NCBI RefSeq assembly: GCF_003315175.1
Contig: NZ_QNRQ01000001.1
Coordinates: 1-64,000, forward strand
From: Eoetvoesiella caeni
Lineage (GTDB): Bacteria > Pseudomonadota > Gammaproteobacteria > Burkholderiales > Burkholderiaceae_B
Direction: 5' to 3'
Length of the DNA: 64,000 bases
Positions within the stretch are counted from its first letter, which is position 1; every line of letters begins with the position of its first letter. Under the pieces are notes generated by a model, which did not search any database, was not told the origin of the DNA, and saw only the letters and a list, made by a program, of their open reading frames with translations. This document shows, in pieces, positions 1 to 9,077 of the stretch. Position numbers and translations under genes: made by a program.

Positions 1-42
1 ATCCCTGAAAAGGATGGCATCAACTCAGTAAATTGCCCAGCG

Positions 43-915
43 TCAACCGGCCAAGATAATTGACGCGCACCGGCCAAGATAGTTGACGCGCGACATGGTA
101 TATGAACCGAGTGCATACGAAAGCGCTTCCCATATTTCGTTTGCATAATTACTGAGACGAAATCCGGATTCATATCCTTGCGGTAAAAAGAATCGTGTAT
201 ATGACCATCCTGAGCCCTCTGGGTACTCCGACCTACAGTCGTAGGAATTTAATATTTTCTGGAGATCGTCTACAGACGGGCAGCCTTCAAATAAAATCGG
301 TTCAGCAAGAAACCGCGCTAGCAACTGATGTTGCCCTCTTGTCATCAGCCCAGTGACTCTTTGCCTAATTTCTGGTTGTGCGAAGGAAATGGTGGTCATA
401 CCAATTTTTTCCATCTGCAACGCGTTATGCACGGCTAAAAGCTGTTCAAGATCTAAGTCGTTGAGCCTATGCATTTCATCGATTATCAGCACAAAATGTG
501 AGCCCCCTCGAGCCGCTAGCTGCACCATAATGTCCGCCTTGACATTATGAAAGAGTAAATCAGCTGCCGGCCTCTTACTTAATGCATGATTCATGCCTTC
601 TAAAATCAGCCGAAACATATGTGCGTCTGAAGGACGTTGAGTTCGTCTAGCGGCAATTCGCAAAATATGAAACTTTGGAAATTCCGAAAATAGTAAGGCT
701 TGAGTCTCCTCTGCACAGGTAGTTTTTCCTGTACGAGGGCTAGCATAAAGATATACTCCCGTTCTCTTCATCCAGACACGTTCACGGATGAGCGCGTACG
801 TACGTTCCATCATCGGAGTTGGCAGTCGATAATTTTTTTCTAAAACAGGGTGAGTTTCTAGAAGAGCGGCCCGCTGCTCTGCGGTAAGTTGGCTAACTGT
901 TTTATTATCGAGCAC
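43..915 (-). CDS. tnsC: TnsC/TniB-like AAA+ ATPase of a Tn7-like transposon, probably 3'-truncated
   Basis: ATP-dependent target-selection regulator that links a target-site protein to the TnsA/TnsB transposase in Tn7-like elements. A Walker A motif (SPRTGKTT, about residues 59-66) and a Walker B motif (FVLIIDEMHR, about 141-150) are clear. The start is GTG with AGGAGA upstream, 9 bases after the tnsB stop, so the two are co-transcribed. The last 17 or so residues are encoded by the 23-bp tandem repeats at 46-91, not by transposon sequence, so the natural C-terminus is probably lost. At 290 residues it is far shorter than Tn7 TnsC (about 555), though TniB-type relatives are near 300. Confidence 0.8.
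   Translation of the reverse strand: MLDNKTVSQLTAEQRAALLETHPVLEKNYRLPTPMMERTYALIRERVWMKRTGVYLYASPRTGKTTCAEETQALLFSEFPKFHILRIAARRTQRPSDAHMFRLILEGMNHALSKRPAADLLFHNVKADIMVQLAARGGSHFVLIIDEMHRLNDLDLEQLLAVHNALQMEKIGMTTISFAQPEIRQRVTGLMTRGQHQLLARFLAEPILFEGCPSVDDLQKILNSYDCRSEYPEGSGWSYTRFFLPQGYESGFRLSNYANEIWEALSYALGSYTMSRVNYLGRCASIILAG
46..91. repeat. Two tandem 23-bp repeats, probable insertion-sequence end
   Basis: Two adjacent 23-bp units (46-68 and 69-91) differ at one base; each reads ACCGGCCAAGAT followed by ARTTGACGCGC. Tandem terminal repeats of this sort are known at the ends of IS21-family elements. On the minus strand a TGTC motif begins at 95, just outside the repeats, and could be the element tip. 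The upstream tnsC reading frame runs into the repeats and stops at 43. Assignment to IS21 is inference, because no transposase is visible before the window edge. Confidence 0.45.
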
Positions 916-924
916 GGACTTCTC

Positions 925-2901
925 CTAGCGACGATTTTTCACTAATCGTAGCACCGGCGGATCTTTATCCATCAAGGACCGACGTGGTGCGACGGCAGAT
1001 ATAGCTGGGATATCAGAAACACGATTTGTCTGTCGAGTAGGCGTAGCTCCTATCTTCAACGGCAGATTTGCCTCTTTAGCTACCCGAGTAGCATCGGTAG
1101 CTTGCTTTCTGGGTATAGGACTTGTCGAGCGCTGCTTATTTTGTACTGACAAATGGGAAAGATAAACACGTACAGGATCGTCAAATTCGGAAATAATGAG
1201 AATGCGTTTAGAGACGAGGCTGTTTATCGCCTTACGTGTGCGCCGACTGTGTTTTGACTCCGCCCATCGTCCTTTGGCGGTCAGGAACCCTAATTCTGCA
1301 CCATTTTTTAAGAATGCTTTCACCTGGCGCATGTCATCCTCATCAATTTCGACAAACATTTTTTCGCCGATTAAATTGCCAAGTTCGACTAACACAGGGC
1401 TGGTGTAATGAACCCGATCGAGCTGTATATAAGGTCTACGGCCATCTTTGATACTTCCGCGGACGGTGACTTCTTCGGTAACCGAAAACATATTCGCTCC
1501 CTGTTTACTAATTTCAGGTAGCGTACGCAGCACAAAACCCGCGTACTGATCATTCAAAAAATGCCTGATGTACTCAAGTGGCGTAAGAAAAGAAATACCT
1601 TCGCAGGGGGTCGCATTATGCTGGGCAAGATACACATCCAGCATTTGCCCGGCCTCATTGGCTCGAATTTTGTAACGTAACGCCTTGACTTCTCCGTCCG
1701 GAGCCCTACCGTTGTATGGATTCGATCCCGTCGTAGAGGGTAGTCGTTTAAAAATATCATCCGCTATACGCCGAAAAGTGCGTTCTACATTCGGGCGTCT
1801 TTCGAAGTGCCCGGGAGCCCCCCAGCTAATAACACAGCCAAGCTCCTTACGAGCACGATCATGGACAGCACTTGATAGATGGGCCAGCGCCCCATCGAAC
1901 AAAAGCACGTTCCATACTGCGCCATAAGCTTCTGGGATTATGCCGCTAGGTAATCCTCCTCCAGGCGGATAGTTCAGTGGCAAGGTTAAAGCCTTGGGTT
2001 GCCATTTCTTTGTTAAGGCATCCCGAATGACTTTTAAGATATTGTCCGCAGTCACTTCACTTCGATAGACCATGTCATAAGCAAGCATAGCCGTTGAGGC
2101 CCGTTCAACGGCAGCAACCAACCATAAACGCTCTAATAGAACTTCCGTTTCCGTTCCCTCAGGGGTTTCGAAAGCAACAGTAAAGTGAGCATCTAGCTTG
2201 TATGCATCTATTTCCACCGCATCATAAGGTTCTTCAAACGTAAGGAAAGAAGCATGTCCCGTTCCGACGTTCATATGTGCTTTGGCTGCAGACCCTTCAC
2301 GAGAAAAAACCGATCGAGAAAAATTATCATTAAGCACTCGGTTCATATACTTCTGGATTGTGCGCACCCCAAGGTACTGTGTTGTAAACGGCCACTCTGA
2401 CTCAGATACTCCCTTCCCTTTTACGCACTGAATAAAGAGCCGATGAAGATCTTTCGCTCGAAGCTTGTTCTCTGGAATCTGCTTGTGCTTGCTATCCTGT
2501 TTGATGCATTTCACGAGCTCATCTTCTAAATCTGGAAATCGTACGAGCGTGGCACCTAATGCTCCGGCCTGCCCACCCTGCTGATGTTGACGCTTGTCTT
2601 GCACTTGCGCATGGCGCTGATAACAACTTGTCCGTATATACGGAATGAGTGCCCGAAAGCCAAAAATCCTCCCGTCAGGCGCCTCCAACAAACATTTCTT
2701 CGCCATACGCGCTAAGTTCCGTCTTGGCACTCCCGTTCTATGCACAATGTCGTCAACCCGCTCATCGGCAAAATAGAGTTGCATTGCTTCCTTGTGAGCA
2801 GCAAACTTTCGCGCTTGCTCGGGACTCAAGGCTTGACTATTGACAGTAGGCCAGAGTGCAATAGGCAATGCCGACGTGAGTGCGGACCTTCTTGTCCACA
2901 T
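925..2901 (-). CDS. tnsB: TnsB/TniA-like DDE transposase
   Basis: Retroviral-integrase-fold transposase that binds the transposon ends and performs strand transfer. The catalytic triad is visible as D232 (VEIDAYKLD), D336 (LLFDGALA) and E373 (NVERTF), with 36 residues between the last two, as expected for the rve fold. An N-terminal helix-turn-helix region precedes it, and the C-terminal part is basic. The start at 2901 was chosen because AAGGAG lies 7 bases upstream, inside the end of tnsA; an in-frame start at 2961 would overlap tnsA heavily. Length is 658 residues against about 700 for Tn7 TnsB. It sits between tnsA and tnsC in the canonical order. Confidence 0.88.
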   Translation of the reverse strand: MWTRRSALTSALPIALWPTVNSQALSPEQARKFAAHKEAMQLYFADERVDDIVHRTGVPRRNLARMAKKCLLEAPDGRIFGFRALIPYIRTSCYQRHAQVQDKRQHQQGGQAGALGATLVRFPDLEDELVKCIKQDSKHKQIPENKLRAKDLHRLFIQCVKGKGVSESEWPFTTQYLGVRTIQKYMNRVLNDNFSRSVFSREGSAAKAHMNVGTGHASFLTFEEPYDAVEIDAYKLDAHFTVAFETPEGTETEVLLERLWLVAAVERASTAMLAYDMVYRSEVTADNILKVIRDALTKKWQPKALTLPLNYPPGGGLPSGIIPEAYGAVWNVLLFDGALAHLSSAVHDRARKELGCVISWGAPGHFERRPNVERTFRRIADDIFKRLPSTTGSNPYNGRAPDGEVKALRYKIRANEAGQMLDVYLAQHNATPCEGISFLTPLEYIRHFLNDQYAGFVLRTLPEISKQGANMFSVTEEVTVRGSIKDGRRPYIQLDRVHYTSPVLVELGNLIGEKMFVEIDEDDMRQVKAFLKNGAELGFLTAKGRWAESKHSRRTRKAINSLVSKRILIISEFDDPVRVYLSHLSVQNKQRSTSPIPRKQATDATRVAKEANLPLKIGATPTRQTNRVSDIPAISAVAPRRSLMDKDPPVLRLVKNRR

Positions 2902-2902
2902 A

Positions 2903-3493
2903 TCAATACTCCTTGACGGACCAGATCCAGCGGGTACGGTACCCGAAGCTGCCGTCAGCAAGGTCTAGCTGGATGTGCCCCTTAATGGCGAGGCGAGCTA
3001 CCAACCCCAAAATTACAGCCGGCTCATGCTCACATACATTAAGATCTTTCAGAATCTGTCCAAGGTTCCCATTTTTGTATTGCTTGAAATACTCAAGCAG
3101 AATAAGGGCTTGATGTGGGTATTCATAGTTCCGCAAGGCTGCTGCAAATCCGATGGCCTTTAGCCAATGCAGGCTTGATTTTACAAAAGGCTGGAGGTCA
3201 TCGTCGGTAAAAACACGATTCTCCAAGCGTGAAGCCTGATCTTTCCAAGAGCCTTTTTGCAGTGCAATTAGTTCGCCATTTTCTTCTGCACCACGCCCGA
3301 CCTGATGATTTATTCGGGTGCCATTAGAAAGAATGACGTCAACGACCCAGAGGTGATCGCCATCCCAATCGCATTCGGATGTAAAGTCGAAAGTCTTAAC
3401 CTCAGGATTTGTTTCTAAATAATGAATCCAATGCACCAAATGCCTGTCACTTGGTAGCACCCAATCCCGACTCGTCTTTACGCTATAGACCAA
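2903..3493 (-). CDS. tnsA: TnsA-like endonuclease subunit with an unclear start
   Basis: TnsA cuts the 5' ends of Tn7-like elements together with TnsB. Position directly upstream of tnsB, with the stop 1 base before the tnsB ATG, is the main evidence. The 196-residue form from the TTG at 3493 includes an ETNPEVKTF segment and a VVDV strand typical of the N-terminal nuclease domain, then a C-terminal winged-helix-like part. The usual (E/Q)VK motif reads QVGRG, so the catalytic lysine is not obvious. The frame stays open upstream to 3634 and encodes plausible protein (SPRNAQRLRLFDAY), giving up to 243 residues against 273 in Tn7. No ATG, GTG or TTG exists in that extension, so the true start is lost or non-canonical. 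Confidence 0.6.
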   Translation of the reverse strand: MVYSVKTSRDWVLPSDRHLVHWIHYLETNPEVKTFDFTSECDWDGDHLWVVDVILSNGTRINHQVGRGAEENGELIALQKGSWKDQASRLENRVFTDDDLQPFVKSSLHWLKAIGFAAALRNYEYPHQALILLEYFKQYKNGNLGQILKDLNVCEHEPAVILGLVARLAIKGHIQLDLADGSFGYRTRWIWSVKEY

Positions 3494-3638
3494 AAAAAGA
3501 TTATTATTTCTACGTCCTCGTCCTCGATAGGCATCGAAAAGACGAAGGCGTTGCGCATTACGAGGCGATAGATGTTCCTTGTTCAGAAGAATCTCCCTCT
3601 TCCGAATGAGCCGGTTTAAAACTTGATGTTGCGGCTAC

Positions 3639-4046
3639 GTTGTCTCAGGGTTTGGCAGTTGCTCATTGATATCCGTTAGGGTAAATATTATGGTCCTATT
3701 CAGTACATTAAGCTAGACGCTTTTCGGGTGCAGCCTCAAGAAGCCCAGCATAATTCTGATCCCGCATCAATGAGTCAAGTTTAGTTCCAAAATAAGATTG
3801 CTTTTTAAATAGGCGTAAAAAACCGGAACTAAATTTGAAGCGAAACTTAAGATTTAACTTTAAGATGATCCGGCAGTCCATTGCCAAAAATTGCTTTTTG
3901 CATTATGAAATGCGCCTAATTTAGTTCAGAGCGCTATTGGCTTGCCTAATGTGATGGTATCGCACGTTGACTCCGCCGGTGAAAGGCGTAGATTGCTTGA
4001 ACAACTAAAATGTCCACCATTGCATGTCCATCCGGAGAATTCAATC
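3639..4046. other. Gene-free AT-rich stretch between the transposon module and the next gene
   Basis: Apart from the repeats at 3775-3928 and an imperfect palindrome around CTTAAG at 3845-3863, no coding sequence, tRNA or clear terminator was recognised. It probably contains the right boundary of the Tn7-like element, which would place all genes further right outside that element. Confidence 0.5.
3775..3928. repeat. Inverted and direct 14-bp repeats, candidate TnsB sites at the transposon end
   Basis: TCAAGTTTAGTTCC at 3775-3788 and its near-perfect inverted copy GGAACTAAATTTGA at 3825-3838 are followed by a partial direct copy TAATTTAGTTC at 3918-3928. A second short direct repeat, ATTGCTTTTT, occurs at 3797-3806 and 3890-3899. 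The repeats are AT-rich and lie upstream of tnsA, where Tn7-like elements carry their multi-site right end. Role as TnsB binding sites is inference; the exact terminus (TGT/ACA) could not be fixed. Confidence 0.4.
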
Positions 4047-4808
4047 ATGACTCAACGCGTACTCGTCACCGCCGGCGCTGGCGGAATCGGCCTTGCCATT
4101 GCGAAGGCTTTTGCTGCCGACGGCGCTCGCGTGCACATCGCCGATGTCAATGCAGAGGCTGTACAGGAAATTACCAGACAATATCCCGAGATAACCGGAA
4201 CCGTAGGCGACATCAGCCAAGCGGCGGATCTGGATAGACTCTTTGGTGAAATGCAAAGCCAATTGGGAGGCCTTGATGTGCTCGTCAACAATGCGGGCAT
4301 CGCTGGCGCTACAAGCCCAGTGGCCGACTACCCAATCGATGTCTGGAACGCCGTTGTCGGCATCAACCTGACGGGAACGTTCATGGTCACTCAGCGTGCC
4401 ATTCCTCTGCTCAAGCAATCTTCTGCCGGCTCCATCCTCGTCATGTCTTCGCTGGCGGGACGTTTCGGCTACCCGAACCGGGTCGCCTATTCCACGACTA
4501 AATGGGGACTGGTGGGTTTTACCAAGACCTTGTCGCTTGAACTTGGACCGTTTGGCATTACCGCCAATTCCATCCACCCGGGTGCTGTCGAAGGGCCACG
4601 GCTCCATTCTGTCCTTGAGGGCCGTGCCAAAATTTCGGGACGCACTGTAGAAGCGGAAACCGATGCGGCGATGGCCAACCAGGCGGTCAAGAAATTCATC
4701 GATCCGGCCGACATCGCCGCGCTGGCCATTTTCCTTGCAGGGCCCCACGCACGGACCATTTCCGGCCAAGTATTCCCGATTGATGGCGACTCAAAGTCGA
4801 CTGTCTAA
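4047..4808 (+). CDS. SDR-family NAD(P)-dependent oxidoreductase
   Basis: Classical short-chain dehydrogenase/reductase of 253 residues that oxidises or reduces an alcohol or carbonyl substrate with NAD(P). The Rossmann nucleotide motif (TAGAGGIG near the N-terminus), the NNAG motif and the catalytic Ser plus YSTTK are all present, and the length is typical. The ATG at 4047 has GGAG 10 bases upstream; an in-frame start at 3942 would add a tail not seen in the family. The substrate cannot be told from the sequence. It stands alone between the transposon module and the arsenic genes, on the same strand as arsR with about 150 bases between them. Confidence 0.85.
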   Translation: MTQRVLVTAGAGGIGLAIAKAFAADGARVHIADVNAEAVQEITRQYPEITGTVGDISQAADLDRLFGEMQSQLGGLDVLVNNAGIAGATSPVADYPIDVWNAVVGINLTGTFMVTQRAIPLLKQSSAGSILVMSSLAGRFGYPNRVAYSTTKWGLVGFTKTLSLELGPFGITANSIHPGAVEGPRLHSVLEGRAKISGRTVEAETDAAMANQAVKKFIDPADIAALAIFLAGPHARTISGQVFPIDGDSKSTV

Positions 4809-4828
4809 AAAATTGCTCTCGTGATAAT

Positions 4829-4909
4829 CGCTTAAACACTTCTGCGCTTTTAAAACACCTCAAACTTATTCTGAAACCTGGCTGACGTCGTGGTTGTATG
4901 TCGACGGCG
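4829..4909. repeat. Copy A of a degenerate ~80-bp dispersed repeat
   Basis: This intergenic segment aligns along its length with 19775-19857, including an identical 11-base core AACCTGGCTGA and matching flanks (cgnttaaa...gcgcttnnaaa...tatgtc). Both copies can be read as the C-terminal end of a peptide (L-K-x2-x-V/I-L-x-P-G, stop), which suggests remnants of a duplicated gene end. A structural or regulatory DNA role is equally possible. It lies between the dehydrogenase stop and the arsR start. Confidence 0.4.
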
Positions 4910-4961
4910 CACCGTATCTGGCTGGGTATCATTATTTTTACATTTCGAGTATTATTGATTA

Positions 4962-5303
4962 ATGGAAACGAAGAATATAGTACGCGCACTGGCCGCCATC
5001 GCCCACGAGTCTCGGCTGGAAGCCTATCGCTGCCTGGTGCAAGCCGGCCCAGCGGGTTTGCCGGCAGGGCAGCTTTCAGAATTAGTTGGCATTGCGCCCT
5101 CCTCGCTGTCCTTTCATCTGAAAGAGTTGGTGAATGCGGGACTGTTGTCGTCACGCCAGGAAGGACGTTTTGTCTTTTACGCAGCCGAATACGAAACCAT
5201 GAATTCGCTGCTGGCCTATCTCACCGAAAACTGTTGCGGCGGCAATCCATGTTCGCCGGTAAGTTCCCATGCCCACTCTGTGGCTCAGAAAACCCGCGCT
5301 TGA
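4962..5303 (+). CDS. arsR: ArsR-family arsenite-responsive repressor
   Basis: Winged-helix repressor of 113 residues that releases its operator on binding As(III). The recognition helix region (IAPSSLSFHLKEL, about residues 44-56) is typical of ArsR. The inducer site appears as C91, C92 and C97 in the C-terminal tail (ENCCGGNPC), the arrangement described for Acidithiobacillus ferrooxidans ArsR rather than the ELCVC site of plasmid R773 ArsR. It is followed after 10 bases by arsC, so it probably heads and autoregulates an arsRCB operon. A role for other thiophilic metalloids cannot be excluded. Confidence 0.88.
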   Translation: METKNIVRALAAIAHESRLEAYRCLVQAGPAGLPAGQLSELVGIAPSSLSFHLKELVNAGLLSSRQEGRFVFYAAEYETMNSLLAYLTENCCGGNPCSPVSSHAHSVAQKTRA

Positions 5304-5313
5304 CCATTTTTTT

Positions 5314-5793
5314 ATGAACGTCCTTTTCCTATGCACGGGTAATTCGTGCCGCTCCATCCTGGCTGAAGCCACTTTCAATCACCTGGCACCTGCTGGCTGG
5401 CATGCCATGAGCGCCGGCAGCCATCCTACCGGCCATGTGCATCCTCGGTCGTTGACGCTGCTCGCGCGTGAAGGGATTGCAACCCACGGCTATTTCAGCA
5501 AGTCCTGGGATAATCTGCCGCATAACCCGGATCTGGTCGTCACAGTTTGTGCCAGCGCTGCGGGCGAAACATGCCCCGCGTACTTGGGCCGCGTCATCCG
5601 GACTCATTGGGGTGTTGAGGACCCGGCCCGAGCCATCGGCACTGGCGAACAGATCGATGCAGCGTTCAATACCGCATACCGCATTTTGCGAACCCGCATT
5701 GAAGCATTCCTGGCGCTGCCACACGCTGATTTAAAGCATGATCCGATTCGCCTGAAAACTGAACTGGATCGCATCGGCGATATTCTGCCTTGA
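5314..5793 (+). CDS. arsC: Arsenate reductase, low-molecular-weight phosphatase type
   Basis: Reduces arsenate to arsenite in the cytoplasm so that the efflux pump can export it. The P-loop CX5R is at the extreme N-terminus (LCTGNSCRS), as in LMW protein tyrosine phosphatases and ArsC of that fold. The 159-residue length from the ATG at 5314 is normal, and this start lies just after the arsR stop; a start at 5269 would overlap arsR and extend past the conserved first strand. The context between arsR and arsB supports arsenate rather than phosphotyrosine as substrate. The electron donor (thioredoxin or glutaredoxin) cannot be told. Confidence 0.85.
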   Translation: MNVLFLCTGNSCRSILAEATFNHLAPAGWHAMSAGSHPTGHVHPRSLTLLAREGIATHGYFSKSWDNLPHNPDLVVTVCASAAGETCPAYLGRVIRTHWGVEDPARAIGTGEQIDAAFNTAYRILRTRIEAFLALPHADLKHDPIRLKTELDRIGDILP

Positions 5794-5884
5794 TGTGCCG
5801 TCGTCAGCGTTTGCAAATTGACACTATCAGCTCCAATGCCCTTCCCCTGGGCGCCCTTCTGTTTGCCGTAAAGAGATATCGCAC

Positions 5885-7171
5885 GTGCTTGCCGCATTAT
5901 TGATTTTCATTGTCACCATTGTCCTGGTCATTTGGCAGCCGCGCGGCTTGAATATTGGCTGGAGCGCCATGATTGGCGCAACGCTTGCATTGATTTTCGG
6001 CGTCGTCGGCTTCAGCGATATACCCGTGGTCTGGCAGATCGTCTGGAACGCGACCGCTACATTCGTGGCGATCATCATAATCAGCCTGCTACTGGATGAG
6101 GCAGGCTTTTTTGAATGGACGGCGCTGCATGTCGCCAGATGGGGCGGCGGGCATGGCCGGCGACTGTTCGTTCTTATTGTTTTGCTGGGAGCCGCGGTAT
6201 CCGCATTCTTTGCCAATGACGGAGCCGCTTTGATCTTGACGCCCATCGTCATGGCCATGCTTTTGGCGTTAGGGTTCAGCCCTGCAGCCACACTGGCTTT
6301 CGTCATGGCTGCAGGCTTTATTGCCGACACGGCCAGCCTTCCGCTCATTGTATCGAACCTCGTCAATATTGTTTCCGCCGATTTCTTCGATATCAGTTTT
6401 GCGCGATATGCCGCAGTCATGGTTCCGGTCAACGTTGTTGCAGTTGCCGCCACCTTGCTGGTTCTGTTGCTGTATTTTTACCGCAGCGTTCCGGCTTGCT
6501 ATGACGATAGCCAGCTCAAGGAGCCTAAAACGGCGATTCGCGACCTGGCGACCTTTCGCGCGGGATGGGTAGTACTGGGCTTGCTGTTGGTCAGCTTCTT
6601 TACCCTTGAAGCCTTCGGTGTGCCGGTCAGCGCCATTGCATCTTTCGGAGCGCTTGTGTTGCTTATTGTGGCGGGACGGGGGCACAAGATCAGCACGCGT
6701 AAAGTCGTACGCGAAGCGCCCTGGTCTATCGTGATTTTCTCTTTGGGCATGTATCTTGTTGTTTATGGGCTGCGCAATGCGGGATTGACTGAGATGATCG
6801 CTGGTCTGCTCGATTATTTTGCCGGCCACGGTCTATGGGCGACCACTCTGGGCACCGGCGTACTCACCGCCCTGCTCTCGTCCATTATGAACAACTTGCC
6901 TACCGTTCTGGTCGGGGCGCTTTCGATTGACGCCAGTCAGGCTACGGGCGTGGTGAAAGAAGCCATGATCTATGCCAACGTCGTCGGCAGCGACCTGGGC
7001 CCCAAGATTACCCCCATAGGCAGCCTCGCCACACTTCTGTGGCTGCACGTGCTGGCACGCAAAGGGATGACCATTACGTGGGGCTATTACTTCAAAGTGG
7101 GTATCGTGCTGACCTTGCCTGTATTGCTTGTTACTCTGGCGGCACTTGCCTTGCGCCTGGGCGTGTTCTAG
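5885..7171 (+). CDS. arsB: ArsB arsenite efflux membrane protein
   Basis: Inner-membrane arsenite/proton antiporter of 428 residues, which is the normal ArsB length. The sequence is a chain of about 12 hydrophobic segments with the family's conserved stretches [13 protein letters not shown] and SNLVNIV in the first half and MNNLPTVL and [11 protein letters not shown] in the second half. The start is GTG at 5885 with AAGAGA upstream. It closes the arsR-arsC-arsB series, about 90 bases after arsC. A GC-rich hairpin follows at 7272-7293. Confidence 0.92.
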   Translation: MLAALLIFIVTIVLVIWQPRGLNIGWSAMIGATLALIFGVVGFSDIPVVWQIVWNATATFVAIIIISLLLDEAGFFEWTALHVARWGGGHGRRLFVLIVLLGAAVSAFFANDGAALILTPIVMAMLLALGFSPAATLAFVMAAGFIADTASLPLIVSNLVNIVSADFFDISFARYAAVMVPVNVVAVAATLLVLLLYFYRSVPACYDDSQLKEPKTAIRDLATFRAGWVVLGLLLVSFFTLEAFGVPVSAIASFGALVLLIVAGRGHKISTRKVVREAPWSIVIFSLGMYLVVYGLRNAGLTEMIAGLLDYFAGHGLWATTLGTGVLTALLSSIMNNLPTVLVGALSIDASQATGVVKEAMIYANVVGSDLGPKITPIGSLATLLWLHVLARKGMTITWGYYFKVGIVLTLPVLLVTLAALALRLGVF

Positions 7172-7271
7172 CGGCCTCTGTTGGCTGTATGACTGGCGCA
7201 AGAGTTCTGGCAAGCGTGATGCTGGGAAAGGTCAGTAGTACAACGATCCCCATGCGCTTATTTGCCGATAC

Positions 7272-7293
7272 CGCGGGCTCTGATGAGCCCGCG
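7272..7293. terminator. GC-rich hairpin between arsB and the convergent arsO-like gene
   Basis: CGCGGGCTC and GAGCCCGCG form a perfect 9-bp stem with a TGAT loop. It lies between convergent genes, 100 bases past arsB and about 80 bases past the arsO-like gene. No T-run follows on either strand, so it is a possible bidirectional transcription barrier rather than a textbook intrinsic terminator. Confidence 0.45.
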
Positions 7294-7370
7294 CGGACTG
7301 TCGGCTGTTACTGGTCAGATGGAAGATGCCTCCAGCGGATTAACCTGAATATTAGCCATATCGCATTTGT

Positions 7371-8492
7371 TTACTGTTGCGCAAGAGGCTCACCTTGCAG
7401 AGCTTGAGCCACCTCAAGCGCCGTCGCTTTGGCATAACGCATGCCTCCGATCAGGGTTGCCGAGGCAAAGCCAGTCCATTCGCCATAACCCACTAACCAT
7501 AAACCGGGTACGTTGACCGATTGAGTTCCGGAAAGCGCAACCTTGCCTTCTTGCGTAACAATACCCAGTGACTCCAGATGCCGCAGTGCCGGACGAAATC
7601 CAGTGCACCAAATGACCGCATCGAATGCGGTTTCCGATCCATCTTGCCAAATCACGCCATTTTCGGCGAACTCCCGAAATGGTCGCACAGCTTTAAGCAC
7701 GCCCCGTTCCCGCGCGGCTTTGACCGAGTCCACCATCACGACATCGCCTAGCCCACCGGGTGGATCCTGCAGTACCCGCCCTTCTTGCCGTGCTTTCCAT
7801 TTGGCCGTGGCGCGTTCGAACAGCACCCGACCATCCACGTCATCTGGCAGGAAGATCGGTTCAGTTTGTGTGACCCACGTGCTTTTGGCCACGCCAGACA
7901 CTTCTGCCAGAATCTGGGCACCCGAATTACCGCCGCCTACGACAAGTACCTCTTGGCCAGTAAATGGCGTAGCGTTGCGGTAATGTGCGGAATGCATCTG
8001 CTGCCCAACGTAAGACGAGCGATTCGGATAAACCGGTACATAGGGGTGGCTCCAGGTACCCGTTGCGCTGATAACCGCACGGGCGCGCCACACACCTTGG
8101 TCCGCATGCACGATAAAGCCGCCATCGTCGCGACAAATGTCCGTCACCAACACTGGCCTTTCTATGGAAAAATTGTAGCGCTTTTCGTATTGGGCTAAGT
8201 AGTCAACGATGTCATCGCGTGTTGGATAGCCCTCTACTGACGGCATACTCCAACCCGGCAAGGAGCTCCACTGGGCCGGAGAAAATAGGCGCAAGGAATC
8301 CCAGCCATGAACCCAGGCACCGCCCGGTGCGTGGGCACTATCCAAAAGCATGACGCTTAAGGAGGTGCGCCTTAAAAAGTATGCGACAGCCAAAGCAGAC
8401 TGCCCGCCACCCACGATCACGACATCATAGGGCCGCTCTTCGGTAGTGACCAATATGTTTTCACCTTGCTGTGTGTAAATTTGTTCTTCCAT
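7371..8492 (-). CDS. arsO: ArsO-like flavin-containing monooxygenase
   Basis: FAD- and NADPH-dependent flavoprotein monooxygenase of 373 residues. The FAD-binding motif (VGGGQSALA, about residues 27-35), a second NAD(P)H Rossmann motif ([10 protein letters not shown]) and the ATGTW and WCTGFRP segments typical of this superfamily are visible. ArsO-type monooxygenases are found in arsenic clusters, and this one is convergent with arsRCB, which supports the name. The substrate is not established by sequence; a general thiol- or amine-oxidising monooxygenase is the alternative. Confidence 0.72.
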   Translation of the reverse strand: MEEQIYTQQGENILVTTEERPYDVVIVGGGQSALAVAYFLRRTSLSVMLLDSAHAPGGAWVHGWDSLRLFSPAQWSSLPGWSMPSVEGYPTRDDIVDYLAQYEKRYNFSIERPVLVTDICRDDGGFIVHADQGVWRARAVISATGTWSHPYVPVYPNRSSYVGQQMHSAHYRNATPFTGQEVLVVGGGNSGAQILAEVSGVAKSTWVTQTEPIFLPDDVDGRVLFERATAKWKARQEGRVLQDPPGGLGDVVMVDSVKAARERGVLKAVRPFREFAENGVIWQDGSETAFDAVIWCTGFRPALRHLESLGIVTQEGKVALSGTQSVNVPGLWLVGYGEWTGFASATLIGGMRYAKATALEVAQALQGEPLAQQ

Positions 8493-8640
8493 GGCAGTTG
8501 TTTCTTATGATCAGGAGTTGAGGCGCGTCCTGGACGTGTTCTAAACAACTGCCGCCCGAGCGCCAATACTGCCGAAAACATCGAGGAAGCGCGCAAAGGG
8601 ATTATGAACTCATCGTATGCTATTCGAAGATCAATGCAAA

Positions 8641-9066
8641 TCAAGGTGTCTGATTTTTTATTCGTTCCAAAGCCTCGAACACCAGCATGCCGACGACCAT
8701 CGAAACGAAAAATATCAGGGGCTTTATGCCCTCCTGAACGAGCGATGCCAGGGCTGGACCGGGGCAATATCCCGCCAACCCCCAGCCGACCCCGAAGGTC
8801 AAACTGCCAAGCACAAGCCGCAGGTCGACTTTTGTCGCCGTCGGCAAATGCATTGCTTCGCCCAACGTTGAATGCCGCCGCCTGCCTGCGAACGGAAAAG
8901 CGAGCGAGCCTATTGTTAAAGCGCCGGCCATCACAAACGCGAGCGAAGGGTCCCAGTTTCCAGTCAGGTCCAGAAATGCGAGTACTTTGGATGGGTCTGT
9001 CATACCGGAAACAATCAGTCCAAGGCCGAATACAAGACCGGAAATCAACGCCATAAGCAATACCAT
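8641..9066 (-). CDS. YeeE/YedE-type sulfur transporter, C-terminal half protein
   Basis: Small inner-membrane protein (141 residues) of the DUF6691/YeeE-YedE group, thought to move thiosulfate or related sulfur species. Four or so hydrophobic segments are present, together with the conserved GYCPGPAL motif that carries the functional cysteine. The ATG at 9066 has GGGAG upstream, 11 bases past the stop of the partner gene, so the two half-size proteins probably act as one complex. Substrate identity is inferred from the family and from the neighbouring persulfide genes. Confidence 0.8.
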   Translation of the reverse strand: MVLLMALISGLVFGLGLIVSGMTDPSKVLAFLDLTGNWDPSLAFVMAGALTIGSLAFPFAGRRRHSTLGEAMHLPTATKVDLRLVLGSLTFGVGWGLAGYCPGPALASLVQEGIKPLIFFVSMVVGMLVFEALERIKNQTP

Positions 9067-9077
9067 CTTGGCTCCCT

